Below are positions 32,980 through 46,214 of a stretch of 64,000 nt of DNA, one piece after another (position 1 is the stretch's first letter; each line of letters opens with the position of its first letter). Under the pieces are notes generated by a model. The model was not told the origin of the DNA and searched no databases. It was given only the letters and a program-made list of their open reading frames with translations. Source of the stretch: Ryuthela nishihirai (lineage: Eukaryota > Arthropoda > Arachnida > Araneae > Heptathelidae); assembly GCA_038380435.1 (NCBI GenBank), contig JAWZYU010000007.1:23911001-23975000 (forward strand), given 5' to 3'. Position numbers and translations under genes: made by a program.

Positions 32980-35900
32980 TTTGTATAAATAACACAGTAT
33001 TTTATCGTTAAAAACTTAATACAGACATGATAATACTGCTAAAAACTATTGAATGCTTCAGTTTGTCATTATCTTTAACTCAATTGAGTTATATATGTTA
33101 GTGTTAATACAGCTCTAATATATTAAAATTGCTTTGTTGCCCAAAAGACATATTATATTTTTGTCTAGCAAAAACTAATATAGTCATAATAGCTGTTAAA
33201 TAGTACAAAGAGTTTGTTTGAATTATTATATTACCCGTTTAATGTTGTTATTAACTGATATGGTTATTAAATCCTCTTGATGTTAGTAGTTGATACCATG
33301 CTGCATGATGTGAAGTTCAGCAAGGAGCCACCAGTCTTACACTTGTTTAAGTTGAAGCCCCACATGTAAGGCTTCAACTGGCAGTTAGCTGAGTATTGCA
33401 GCCAGCTTAAGTAGTAACATCCCACTGGTGGCATTGTGAGGTATTAGAAGTCTCACAGTAAAGTTTGATGGTAGGGGTATGAATCAGTGTTGCAAATAGT
33501 GTATTTATGTAAATTGAGAAGCAGGTTTTCTGTGTAATTAAGTTGAATTAGTTGCAGGCAAATCCATGATTTTAACTGGGAGGATGGTTACTTATTATCT
33601 GTTATAACTTTGGCTAAAACTATAGTGGGTTTTAAGTTATTTATATCTCATTGATGTTCTTTTATACATTCTTCTATTCTGTGATATATTCTACCTATAT
33701 ATTTTTATGTTCTAGTTTATTTGGGCAATCATTTATTTCTATACTATATATATATTCCTGCCATGCATGGTAGTTTATCTGTATCATAAATAATGAGAGA
33801 TTTTATATTGGTAATAATAAATGGCACTCAGGTTGAATTTACTAAGTATATTTTTTATTGCCTAAGGTATATTTATAGTGTATAAGGGGGGGGATTTTAT
33901 TATTGGTTTACGTATTGAGTTGTGCAGATGGTAATTGTGAACTTTTGTGTGAAATTTTGCTTTTTTTTTGTATGTGATTAATAAAATTGTCATCATAACC
34001 TGGTTGGGTGCTGATTTTGTGAATAAATTTTAACTCATTAAATCGATATTATTTGTATGCTCATAAGTAGTATATGCACATAGTGGATTTCTTGTAATTA
34101 ATAGGATGTGAGAAGTTCTATGGTATTATATCAGGAACATATGCAGGTTTACGGTACATTATTGTTTTAGAATTGGGGGGGGGGGATTTCTAGTTATATA
34201 TATATATATATATCTAAATATGATAATTGTCCATTTGTTTTTCAGATTCGTGGGTAAATTTAATTGAAGGTAAAATGCTGCTAAACCTATCTATTAAATT
34301 ATGCAATTCCTTTGCACCATTATCATAAAATAATATTACATCATCTATGCACCAGAAGTATAAAGCTGGTTTCAATGTTATTTGCCTTTGCTTTATTTTC
34401 AATGGCATATGACAAAGTCTGCCAGGAGTCCAGACAGAGGTGATCTCATTGGCACCCCTCCACCTGAACCTACATCTGCCCATTTGCAAGAAACCAGTTT
34501 GAAATCGTGGTTTGAAGTGAAACACCAGGTCCAGAGCCTTGTGTACACTATAACTCTTGGGCTGTAGGCTTGATGACTCTAAACCAGAGGTTTCCAAACT
34601 TGTTTGTCCTACCGCCCCCTTTTCAGAAAAAAAATTACTCAGCGCCCCTCTGGAAATCTGCTTTCTTTAAGCGAACAAACAGAAAGATGCAGTGACAAAT
34701 TTGCATATCTATATTTTATTTATCTATATTTCTACCTACGTCCTACAACGTAGTAAAGACAGATGTTGTTTTAAATAAGACACCTTAAAGCTTGAAATTA
34801 TAAAATTATTTATTAGAATCAACCATATAACATTCGCATTACACACAGAAAATTAAATAACGAAGGATAATTTTATGTATTTATTTGGAAAATAAAGTAA
34901 TCACTACGACTTTAACTCTATGTTACACAACAAATGAAACGTACGAACGGTTTTTCAAAATTTTCTTATCTTCTCTTCTTTATGCTTCCACCGCCCCCAA
35001 TTGCACCCGAGGCTACTACCGACCCCCTTGGATCATTCCAGCGCCCCCCAGGGAGCGGTATTGCCCACTTTGGGAGACATTGCTCTAAACCATTCAGCCT
35101 TATTGCTGCTTCCAGCATTCAACCATATAGCTGCATCATTGCATCCAGCACTGGAGTGCTAGGATACAGCATTTTTGACATCTAATGATGTTGTTGTCTC
35201 CAAAACTAGCTGCTGTTAAATAATTTCTACTGCATCTTGACACGAGTTAAGAGTATATTGTGTTGGAGGGAAGAAAGGGCTGAATAATCTGAATGTCTTT
35301 TCTAAATTATACATTGGCGATTTGAGTTTTGAAAATAGGGATCTAAATGAGTAATTATCTCTATGAAGTTTTATTTTGACAAATAATTGTGGGATATCTA
35401 GATACGTAGGAGGGGTCCATGCTTTTGCTAAGCTTTTAGGTAAAAAAAAATGATCGTTCCTCAGATTGGCCAGCTTGTGTAGAGTTGATGAAAGTAGATT
35501 TTTATCCATAGATATACCTTTTAATTCTTTTAGTAAATTATTAATTTTTGTATCATATTATTTGGTCAATTTTATCAGCTAGGATTATTTTAATAGACAC
35601 ACTTTCCTTTAATTCTCTTATAATCGTCTTTTCCTGAAAATTATAGTTAATATTCTTTACTTTTTTTTTGTATGATACTATGTCTGTACATTTCAAACCT
35701 GGTCTAATCCTTTTATAGAAGGGTAACTTTTTGAATAGTTTGTTCTAATATAGGTATTAAATTTTGTTGTTTCAGTATTGTTGTTGGGTAAACTAATTTT
35801 ACCCTTTGCTCAAAAATGCTGATTTAAGTTTATTTGCATTGAGGATAAATTTGGGTTTATGAATTTTATCTTTCTGCAGAGGTTTTACTATTAATTTAGC

Positions 35901-37610
35901 ATTTAGGTGTTTATATTTCTAATTCCGTGTTACTATGTTGTCTTTAACAGCATTTTGTACTTCTTTGTTTCTTAAGTCATTGAGATTTTTCTTGTGTGTT
36001 TCTGTTATTTTTTAGATTGCTTTTCTGTTGTAAAATGCACTCTTCCTGGTAATTGATCAAAGTTAATGTAATTTACCTCTTCTGCTAATTTTTAATACTC
36101 CTGGTACACTTTTAGTTTTACTACTCTGATTTGATCTCTTATTTTTTGAATTACGTTATTTAATAGCATAAATTCTGCTATATTTGAAGTTGCAATTAAA
36201 TATTTATCATATTTACATTTAGGAATATAGAGAAATTTAAGAATTTTAATCTTTTGTGGCCCAGCAGGAATCTTAGTCTCAGTAGCAGACCATTAAGAGC
36301 TAGTCTTAGTTTGACTAATATTTTAGCTTCAAAATTAGAAGCCATACATATAGTACTCATTAATTTAGTTAAAAATTTATAAAGAACACAGTATTTGATC
36401 ACTAAAATTTTAATGCATACATGATAATACTGTTGAAAGATATTTAATGCTTCAGTTTATCATAATTTTTAACTCAATTGAGTTATATACATTAGTCCTA
36501 ATATACATATAAAAGAATATCAACAATATATAAATAGCCAAAAAAACCACTACAGCCATAGCCCAAGTTATACTGGATAATTGGTTAAAAATATCTCCCA
36601 GTTAAAACTTGGATTTTGCTGTAACTAAATTCCAACTTAATTACTTAGAAAATCTGCTTATCAATTAACATAAAGATACTTTTGGCAATACTGACATCAT
36701 ATCCCTACCATCTGCATCTTACATGAGCAAACCTCTATCTCACAACACTGTCAAAGGGATGCTACTACTTAAACTAGCTGCAGTACTTGGTCAACTTCCA
36801 GTTGAAGCCCCTCACATATGGGGCTGAAATTCATCACCATCATTTTAGTTAATGGTTTTATCATTTAATATAAAGACTAAGTCAGTCTTTTTTGTTGACT
36901 GCTTCAAGAGTTTAAGTATTCTTTTTAATTTATGTTGCTTAAAGAGTTTCAGATAGATGTCAATATGAATTGCTCAAAAGCATGGCAAATTTGAAGAACA
37001 AAGAGTAGTATCTTAAAAGAGAAGAACAGAGTCATTTATGTCAACTTTAATGTCACTAGTGTGATTTTAAGTGTAAATCATTAACAAAGGATAAAGTTTT
37101 TTCCAACTCATTGCATCGATTTGAGAAGGACTGGTAGTAAGTTAACACCAACAAGTGTGCCAACTCTACAACTTGAAGAATGCAAATCTGACATCACATT
37201 TCAGAAGAACACAGTGATTTGTGACAACTACAGCAGTGTAAGACTGGTGATTCCTGTACTGAACTTTACATCATGCATCATGATGTCAAGTACTAACATC
37301 AAGAGAACTTTAACAACTGCACTAATTAAGAATAACATCAAAAGTGTAATATAATAATTAGAACTCTTTGTACTATATCTAATAGCAATTAACACTATAT
37401 TAGTTTTTACTAGCAAAAATATATAAATATACAAAAATAAATAATTTTTTGGGCAACAGACCAATATTAATATATTAGAACTGTATTAGCACTGGCATAT
37501 ATAACTCATTTGTTAAAGATTATGATAAACTGAAGCATTTAATAGTTTTTAACAGTATTATCATGTATGTATTAAATTTTTGTAGTCATTCCTGTGGCTT
37601 ATTAATAAAA
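32980..37610 (-). mobile_element. Decayed Penelope-like element with direct and inverted flanking repeats
   Basis: Minus-strand frames at 35216-35509 (FVKIKLHRDNYSFRSLFSKL, the 'PKIHK' region) and 34214-34597 (CIDDVILFYDNGAKELHNLI, a degraded YxDD block, then IKFTHESEK) identify a Penelope-type RT. A block including ATGATAATACTG and CAATTGAGTTATATA occurs in direct orientation at about 32980-33125 and 36378-36512, fitting the pseudo-LTRs of Penelope elements. The unit 32980-33600 also has an inverted partner, 36590-37610, interrupted by about 330 bp. No GIY-YIG motif was recognised. A hAT element (34585-35082) is inserted between the two RT pieces. Confidence 0.75.
34585..35082. mobile_element. 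hAT-type non-autonomous element (498 bp) with perfect 8-bp TSD
   Basis: It is flanked by CTCTAAAC at 34577-34584 and 35083-35090. It begins CAGAGGTTTCCAAACTTG and ends CCCACTTTGGGAGACATTG, imperfect inverted repeats of the hAT 'CAG.GGTT.CCAAA' kind. The interior has C-rich ends and an AT-rich centre with no transposase. It interrupts the Penelope-like element. Confidence 0.93.
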
Positions 37611-37619
37611 AGAGAAAAA

Positions 37620-38449
37620 ATTACATGGTTTATCCCAATTCATTGTTAATAAAAAAAATTAATCTTTTAATGTGAAGTAAGTTTGTTTTGGTGCTTAGAG
37701 TCATCTTGTGAGAATTGGAAATAAGTAATAGATAATCCATAATGCTCTTTAAAAATTTCCAGGCATTCTACAAAAGTTTGAATGCACAAATTATAATGCC
37801 TTGTAGCAGCATTTCTGGGAAGCCCTGCTCTAAAAATCAGAAAACATAACACACATTTGAAGCAACTCTTTGAACTTGTTTTTGAGGATGATTAAATCTG
37901 TGAATAATATAAGGTCTGTTGCCCAAAAAATCACAATCACTGTTGAAAGGCTCTTAAGATTTTTTTTTACTTTTAGTATATGGTATAGGACAGGGCTAAA
38001 AAAATATCCAATGACAGGATGCAGTGGTGCCTAATTTTTTAGCTTTACTTCATTGCATTTTGATAGATAAAACCTTTAACCATGAGCTCCTAAAGTGCTA
38101 GCTCCTTAAGTCTCGAAAAACTTTCTGGCTTCTAAGTCCCATACAAAATTTCTCGAGCTTCTTATGAGGAGAGAAACAAGAAATGATACTATTAGTTCTG
38201 AAGATGGTTATGAATGAACAGTGTGAAGGAGAATGAGCAGTTTTAAAAAATACACATGCAATTTAATCCCACAGTACAGTAAACCTGAAGTAAGTGTATT
38301 AAGCTTTGGAATAAATATTAGTTGCATCCTAATGAATGATTTAAAGAAAACCTCCATTTTTCCAGAGATTAAGTGCTAAAGTAGAGAGATTTTGAAAAGC
38401 TAAAGTTATATTTATAAAATAAAATCTTGACAAAATTAAAATAAACCCT
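37620..38449. other. Intergenic AT-rich DNA without recognised features
   Basis: A hAT-like end (CTGGGAAGCCCTGCT near 37816-37830) is present, but no partner end was found. No other feature was recognised. Confidence 0.4.
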
Positions 38450-38457
38450 TATTAAAT

Positions 38458-39045
38458 TAAAGGTTTTCTAAACTTTCAGCTGCAGAACCCTTACACTTAA
38501 ACACACCTTCCCTGAACCCTTAAATTTAACCAACCCTTCCTCTTGAGATCCCCATTAATCCTTACATTCGATTTTTCCCTTCCTCAAAACACCCTTTTCC
38601 TTTTTCCCAGAACACTTGCATTTAATTTTCCTGGAATATTAGGTGGTGATAAGTCAAATATTAGTAAAACTAGATTTATATCATTTGTATAATATGTAGT
38701 TTTATGTTCTTAAAAAAGTGTCAAATGCATCAAATTGTTGCTCTTTTTAATGATACTTTAGATGCCTTTCCAGATGCAACTAAAGAATTTTAAAGGCAAA
38801 TATTTTTATAGGAAATATTCTACATTTGTCATCACAACAATAAAAATTTAAATTTTGAATTTATATGTTTTTTGTAATAGGATCGAAATCAATGCTGAAG
38901 GTATTGATAGTCTCTACAACATAATATTGATATATACAGATACATTGAATCACCAAGTTTTTTTTATCCTTCTTAATCTCTCATGGAACCCCAGCAAACT
39001 TTTGGAAACCCATAGGTTTTATAAAAAACAGTTTGAAAAACCTTG
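38458..39045. mobile_element. hAT-type MITE (588 bp)
   Basis: The ends TAAAGGTTTTCTAAACTTTC and CAGTTTGAAAAACCTTG are inverted with several differences. The flanks TATTAAAT (38450-38457) and TATTAAGT (39046-39053) form an 8-bp duplication with one change. No transposase frame. Confidence 0.7.
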
Positions 39046-39258
39046 TATTAAGTGATGATATTGGCTTTAGTATACACTTTGCCCCCACTCAGTATATAAA
39101 CTTTGTGTAGAAATAAATTATAAATATTTATGCCTAATAATAGCTGGTTTGGGTGATAGTTAAGTATTTTTATTTGGAGGGTGAGTTGTTTCTTCAACTA
39201 CAATAATTTCATAATGGTTTATCATAAAATATAATGGAATAGATGTAATTGAACAATA

Positions 39259-39435
39259 ATCCATACCTGGTCTAGTAGTTAGCATACCCGAGTACTAAAC
39301 CAGCAGGCATGTCCCTGTAAGTGTTTGTAAGTATGATGAGAAACCAGGATGTTCTCAATAGAGTTAGGTTATCTCTGTCCTTTGTATAGGCAAGTACCTT
39401 CTTCCCTTTAAAAAAAAAATAATATATATATAAAT
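39259..39435 (+). repeat. SINE-like repeat, family C, copy 2
   Basis: It matches 5262-5450 along its length (CCTGGT.T.GT.GTTAGCATAC, GTAAGTGTTTGTA, GAGAAACCAGGA, AAGTACCTTCTTCCC) with an A/T-rich tail. Confidence 0.65.
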
Positions 39436-39439
39436 TAAA

Positions 39440-40855
39440 TATATAAACACTTAAGTTATATAAATTTAAATAATGATTTATTTAAAATGACTTGTATTAC
39501 TTGCCTTTATTAGTTGGATTAATCATCATAGAAGTATAGTAATACAAAATTGATCTTTCAGTAAACTAATATTTATTCCAAAGGCAGTTCTATTTCACAA
39601 CAAGTTGTGTACACCTGGAAATACCTCATCAAAGACTTGGTGTTGTCAATAATACATATTTAAGTCTTTGATGAGGTTTTGTTGTTTGTTACTAAAACAA
39701 TCAAACTTCCAGAGATGAGATTTTGTTACAAATTTCAAAACATAGTGCATTGTGCATGTATTCATGTTATTTTAAAGGGTAGTAGATTTCAGCTTCAGAA
39801 CATTTTGATCACGAGCTATATGAAGTTTGTATAAATTGATATGTAATGTGTCAGCATACACTAAAGAGATCACTCTTGGAAAACTTTTGTTTTACCCTGG
39901 TAAACATTAATGGTGACCATATTGCATAATTGTGAAATTTTTAGTCATGTATGAAATGGTTGTATGTTATATATGTTGCAACAGCATAACTAAAGATTTG
40001 TGGTTTAACCTCCCCCCCCCCCACTTTGGAGAAATTTTATTCTTAATGTAAATTAATATACTAATGGTTTTAATTTTCAACTACCCCCTCTTCCATATAA
40101 AAATTCTTGCTAATCCTGACTACATCCTTAGTTGTGAGTAACTGTTTTCTTCCCTATTAACATAACAGTTAAATAGTGGAATTTTTTGCAGTATACTTGG
40201 AAGCTCTGACATTATAATTGCATAAGGTCTTTATGTAAAAGTGGAATAATGCATTTTTTAATTTTCATAAACCAAGTATTATTAAAGCAATTAACCTTGA
40301 AGTGTATAAAAATTAAAAGGCAGAAGCTGTGAGATATGATTCATCACAAAAACTTTTAAATGTCACAAGTAAGTTAGTGTGCACATGATTCATTATATTG
40401 TTTATGAATTAGTTGCAGTGGGTATGAGGTGTACCAAAAATGTACACTAACACAGACTAATGTGTAAAGGACAATGAAATCTACCATTGCATTATTCTTG
40501 TGAGTCTTCTATTCAATTAATATTTATGAATCAGTCAAGTGCATAAAGAAAAGCTAATGAAGCAATTCATAAAATCTATTTATAACTCATAGTTAAATAC
40601 AGAGGCTTTAGTGTAAAGTTTTGAAGTTGGTGTTTATGAATATTGTATAAGTATGAGTGAAATTGAGGAATGTTCAAAACTGAGCTGTATATATTTCCCC
40701 TGTGTGAAACAACAGCTATGATCATTTGAGAAAATGAAATGAGTTACACAAATGGTCCATTTTATGATAATGTGTTAGCTGTATGCTGAAATCAGAAATT
40801 TGCATTATTACACAATGGAAGTTGTCAACCAAATTATTTTGGTAATTTGGTGTTC
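39440..40855. other. Intergenic AT-rich DNA, one 14-bp hairpin
   Basis: CCTCATCAAAGACT near 39623 is inverted at AGTCTTTGATGAGG near 39663. Otherwise no recognised feature. Confidence 0.5.
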
Positions 40856-40859
40856 TATG

Positions 40860-41060
40860 GTTGATAGACCTATACTGTAAGAGACTGTGCTACAGCTCAC
40901 AGTTACATACCTCTGGAAGAAACAGTTTCTTCCATAAGCATAAAATACTTGTCTACAAAATCCTTAGAACACATCTAGATGCACCTTCTATGATAAGCTG
41001 CAGTTTCACCCTAAAATTTGGAATTGGATTGGATTTTGAAGTTATGAAATACAAATGACA
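40860..41060 (+). repeat. Dispersed repeat, also at 43950-44140 (inverted)
   Basis: Both copies could encode a LHTSGR...KH.T/ILVYK-like stretch, and the DNA around TTACATACCTCTGGAAGA is similar in both. The copy at 43950-44140 is on the minus strand. The family is not recognised. Confidence 0.5.
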
Positions 41061-41408
41061 CCAAGGCAAAATCTGGATAAAATCATTGCAAATTTAATTT
41101 TTCTCATCCTGTTCATCTTTGTGTTGTACCCAACTACAACACAGCCATGAGGAAGGTCGTCACTTCAGGGAAATATAAAAAAAGTGGACAAGAAGTAAAA
41201 ATGTGTGTTTCTATGTGTTTGTGAACAGCATAAAGCTGAAGGCAAATGTGTAGCTGCAATAAAGTTAATGATTTAATTTTATCCTCAGCAGCATGTAGTA
41301 ATGAATGGTAACTAACAGGTAGACTACACAGTTATGCATTTCCAAGGTATAACTTAATTCACAGCAGCTATTACTACTCTCCACAGGTGTCAGATACAAG
41401 GCATTTAA

Positions 41409-43199
41409 TTCTTCCAGTGTCCACGTCGTCTGTATATGTTTACAGAATCCAAAATGAAAGGCCAAGGACGTATGTATACGTTTTTAGTACAACAAAAAAA
41501 AAATAGATTTTTTTTAAAATAAAAATTACTGTTGTAATTTTTATATATATCATAAAAATATATAATTTAATTGGATGAATATTTTATTAAACTACAATAT
41601 AAATAATTTTATAAATCCACTCATTGCCATTTCTTAGAAGCACTAAACGGTATTGCCGATTTGCTTGTTAATATTCCTATTTGCTGAAGCAAACTTTTGA
41701 TTTGAACTATTATCAACAGATTTTTCCTTAAATTTTCGAAAATCTCCCAAAAATTACCTAAAAAAAAATACTGTTATTTTTCAAAACGGTAGATTTTGGA
41801 AGTAATTACAAAGTACGTATTGCCATTTTATTTTCCGGTTTCAAACTCTTTTCTGTCATAAACCTATTTCAGTATTATGAAAATTATTTTTATAATTTTT
41901 CCAGCATTCTATGCATCTTTTCCACTCTTAAAATCTAAACTGGAAGTAGACGCATCCTTCTTAGAAATTCTGGGTGCAGCTGCATTTAATTACTTATGAC
42001 TCACAGGCAAACAAGAGGCAGATGGCTGGAACAGGATATCTCTGTTCTGTGTGCTTTAAGTGCTCCTATATTGTTTTGGTCCAGCATATCAGATGCCCTT
42101 TGTAAAGTTAGTATTTACTTTTTTATATTTAAACTTTAATTTTCATTTCAGTAGATTTATTTTCAGAAATTAGCAATCTTTTGGCCAATTGATAAGTACT
42201 GATTTATCATAGTTATGCTATATTGTATGGCCGGTCTACAACTTATTGCTGTGGATATTTTAACATCGCATTAGACTACATGGTAATTTTTATTTTATTA
42301 ATTATTACTTTTTCAGTAAAATTTTAATTTGGTATCGTTTCCTGAAAATAAATTGAGGTCTTGGATATGGAAGCAAATTCATTTCTGTAGGTTTATTTTC
42401 ATAAGTTAGCGATCTTTTGGTCGGCTGATTTATTGATCTTTCTGAGTTACGGTAGATCAGAGGCCGGCTTAAAAGTTGTTGTGGATATTTTAACATCCCT
42501 TTAGGTTATATGTAATTTTTCTTTTATTAGTTCTTGTTTTTTTTTAGTGAAAAAAATTTGAGCTTGTACCGTTTTCTGAAATGTCTTGGATACGAAAGCA
42601 AAATAGACTTCCTTGCTATGGAAATCAGCCGTCATGTGGGAGGGCAATTTGGGGAAGGCTTCCCCTCCACCAAACTCACTGTGAATGTTTCACCCCCCCC
42701 CTCTAGAAGAATGTAATTTTTTTTTAAAATTACGAGTTTTTATGCTTATATTGAATGATTTTAAAGGGAATTTCTCAAAGTATGTACCAAGAAAAAAAAT
42801 TACAAAATGAGAAAAATATTTACTTAAAACAAAAAGTAACTTTTTTGTTATTCAGAAATAAATAGCCTTTCTATTCATGTGCATTATAATCATTTCTGTC
42901 TATTAGTTTTTTTAAATAAATTTTTATTTGTGTTCTCAGATGCGTTTTTTTGTTACATGACTCTAAAAAGGTCCTATTAAAATAAAACTTGTCAGGTTTT
43001 TTTTTTTTGTTTTTGTTAAATATTTTCAGAAAATCCAAAATTAAATGCTGATTAATTTGGCATATAGCATGCCATAATTCCTTTCATTAGTTATTTGGCA
43101 AAAAAAGTTCTAAAGTTAATTTTTTTTTGGCAAAGCATAGGGAGAAAATAGCTTGGCCTCTGAATGAAAACCAGTTTTTCAGGCTGGATATTGGAAGGG
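41409..43199 (+). mobile_element. piggyBac-like TTAA element, copy 3
   Basis: It is flanked by TTAA (41405-41408, 43200-43203). The left end TTCTTCCAGTGTCCA differs from the family terminus at two bases, and the right end is GGATATTGGAAGGG. It is inverted relative to 18944-21388. Internally about 225 bp is tandemly duplicated (roughly 42155-42390 and 42390-42600), each unit containing a CCGGTC/CCGGCTT...GTGGATATTTTAACATC block. No transposase frame. Confidence 0.8.
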
Positions 43200-43949
43200 T
43201 TAAAAGAGAATTGTACAGTGTGGGTTTAAGGATCCTTTGCCAAAATCTCACTAACAGTACTTTAGGAGGACCCCTGAGGAATTTATTTCAAAACTCTACA
43301 CTATGGTAAGGATAGGTCTTCATGCATCTGTAGCTGCAATGAAGGCTAATTCACTCTCCTGGCTCTTAGTCAGCAGGAACCTTTCGTCTTTTCTGGTCAC
43401 CAACAGATAACTGACAGTTCATAACTTGTCCACACTGATTCCCTTGAAATCAACTTCTTTGGATCAACTGTCTTTGATCAAATAGGTAAAAATGGTGCAA
43501 GCTTGAAACTGCTGGGCATAGGTGTAGAATACCAGATCACTTAGTTGTTATTATTCAAAACAGGATTAGAGTGTTATTGAGATCATTGCGACCCATGCTT
43601 CACCTAGTATAATGTGCCAGGTTCTCCACTATTATCACAAGAGCTTAAGTGGTGTGGCTCCTTTTGTTAACCTAGGGATCATTGACATTTGATGGTGGCA
43701 GTGTCCACTCTAAGCAGGAGTGGGAATCTGATAGGAGTGACCTGAGCCTCATATATGGCATCCTCCCATTTGTGATTTTCAGTGCCGTGTTTTGCATGGT
43801 ATGACCTATTGCTTAGGCCCCTCTCACCGATTATAAGAATATGGATGGTTCCATGAATTAGTTCCCTGAAATGGCATCCTCATTGGGTTCATTTAATCAA
43901 AAGGAAGGATAAGAAGAAAATGGCTCACACAGTGGAGGGTCTGGGCCAT

Positions 43950-44140
43950 GTCAGACTCACATTCAAAAGAATGTAAGCATGACTTTAGCACAATGTCATT
44001 TGCTTCTTGATTTGTTCTGTTGGTTTTGTATACTAGTGTTTTGGTGCTTATACAAGAAACTCTCCCAGAGGTATGTAATTTCAAGTGCCAGAGTGGTGCA
44101 ATCCCTCTTATAGACATCATGAAACATACTGAAAACCAAA
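43950..44140 (-). repeat. Dispersed repeat, partner of 40860-41060
   Basis: See the entry at 40860-41060. An 84-residue minus-strand frame crosses it but carries no known domain that I can identify. Confidence 0.45.
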
Positions 44141-44595
44141 TTACCAATTGGTTTTGGCTGACAACCTACTAGTGTGTGGGAATACAAGTCTCTGATTTCA
44201 GGATGAAGCTAAAACATTATCATAAAATCGAGCATTTTCATACTCAATTCGTTCTCAATAACCTATTGCTGAAAAAATTGCACAGCACAATGAAAAAGAA
44301 ACCATGATAAAATGTTATATTTTGCATTATAATTTGTAATCCTGAACATTTTAAGTTTTTGCTTTAACTTTTCCTAAAAATTGTTTTTATTTTTATTCAA
44401 AATATGTAATAGTTAAAAAGTAATCAACTTGTTGCTATACATATTTATTATTTGTACAAAATAAATATGTACAGCTACAGAATGCATGCTATTGCTTTCA
44501 AAATATTTGCCTTTTATGGTTATACATTTCTGACAGCTGATTTTAAGTAGTTACTGAAGTGTTTTCATAAGAGATCACTTGATTGATTATGGTGG

Positions 44596-44967
44596 GGAAG
44601 GAGGTCAATAAGTAGCTCATCAAGCTCATAATATACCTTTCTCAGGTTTCAGTCCCAACTATATGGCATTGAGATTTATCTTCATAAACCCTCTACCCCT
44701 TCCCTCATTTAGAAAAGTGACACCAATGGGCTTGGAAAGACTGCTTTTCATTAGATGGGATGTTAAGTTGTGGTGGGTGAGCACAAAATAAAATATACCC
44801 TATGCACCTTGAACAAGCTCGTTGGCCTTGATGATGGCTTCCATCTGTCTCCTAACAGCTGTCCAGTGGATCCCCTTCCCCCAATCTTCTGTGAGCCCTT
44901 GGGGTCCATGCCAATTTAACTGTTGTGGGCACTGAAGTGCTGCTCAGAGATAAAACAACAATAACTT
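44596..44967 (+). repeat. tRNA-derived SINE, family A, diverged copy
   Basis: All family A blocks are present but degraded: GGTTTCAGTCCC box B, TTGAGATTTATCT, GGGCTTGGAAAGACTG, CCTAACAGCTGTCC, and AGATAAAACAACAAT at the end. This is among the oldest copies here. Confidence 0.85.
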
Positions 44968-45599
44968 ATTGGTTTCTTTTGCAGACTAGAAATGCTGTGC
45001 TTTTATGGTCAATTTCAAGTTTTGGAGTAGGAAAAATCAGCAATGTCAGGGTCTAGTGAGTGTATGGAGATTGTAAAATGTGGGAATGTTGCTAGAAACT
45101 TGCCTATCAGAAGTGAGCATGTGCTGGGATACTGGACTAGGAAGTTACGTAGGAAGATCTCCAAAGTGCAACAGCTAAGCAGAAAATGCCTGATGTGCAT
45201 TGCAAAAAAAATTTTTTTCAACTAAGAATAAAGTATTGTTTTTTGTGCTTCACCACCACAAACAAAACATCTGCAAGTTTTGTTCATTTGGTTTACCAGA
45301 ATTAAACCTTAATTTCTGTATTAGATTTTTTTTTCACTATACCACCCTGTAAATGTCTTAAATTAATATATTTCTCATTTTGGATTAAAAATTTTATTTT
45401 CATGAAATTCAGAATAAGCTACTGTTTATTTTGATATGTAACATCACATATTTCTGTCTATTAGTTATTTGGCAAAAAAAAAGTTCTAAAGCTAATTTTT
45501 ATTTTGGGTGAGCACAAAATAAAAACATTTGGGCCTCCAAGTTCATTTCAGTTTTTCAGATTGGGGAAGGTGTGCCTCATCACATATATAATGCTATTA

Positions 45600-45960
45600 G
45601 ATCAAAACTCTTAACAGGTCAGAAGCTGGATACTGCACCATGACAATACCCGAGTACATAGTCATATGTAATCAATGAGTTTCTTTCAAAACACGGCATA
45701 TCTGTGCTTCTGTAACCTTAATGCTCACCAGATTTTCCAGGTGTTTTTTTTTTCATGGCCCCAAACCTGAAAATGATCCTATAGGGAGAAGTTTCTGGTC
45801 TACAGGAGGAAATTTAATGATTTGCATTGAAAACTCTGAGAACTTCTGCAGTGGGGATGGGTTATGACAAAAGTGTAGCTGTGGAGTACAGTTTGAAGGT
45901 GGCATTCTTAAATAAATAATGAATAAATACACACGGGAAAGTTTGACTGCCTTTTGACTA
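45600..45960 (+). pseudogene. mariner transposase C-terminal relic
   Basis: Across frames there are a TAP..QY..T-like block in place of HHDNA..HT, INEFLSKHGISVLL, CSPDFPGVFFF (degraded YSPDLAPCDFF) and a final W.K...L-like stretch. The order matches the last third of a mariner transposase. Confidence 0.65.
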
Positions 45961-46214
45961 CTGTTTATTTTCTATTAAATATGTGACACTTGAACTATGA
46001 GACTAGCAACATAGCACATTTGCAGATAATTCATAATTTGTGCAGATATTTCATTATGTATCCCTATACTAGAGTGATTCATGATAAGTCTGCATTTTAT
46101 CATCTGCTTGAGAAATGATTATTGCAGTATAAATAGCAAACCTTACTCAGTGAAATATAAACCATCATTTTCAATCAGAGTCAGATGTTTTTATTTTGGA
46201 TGGAGGGGGGGTCT

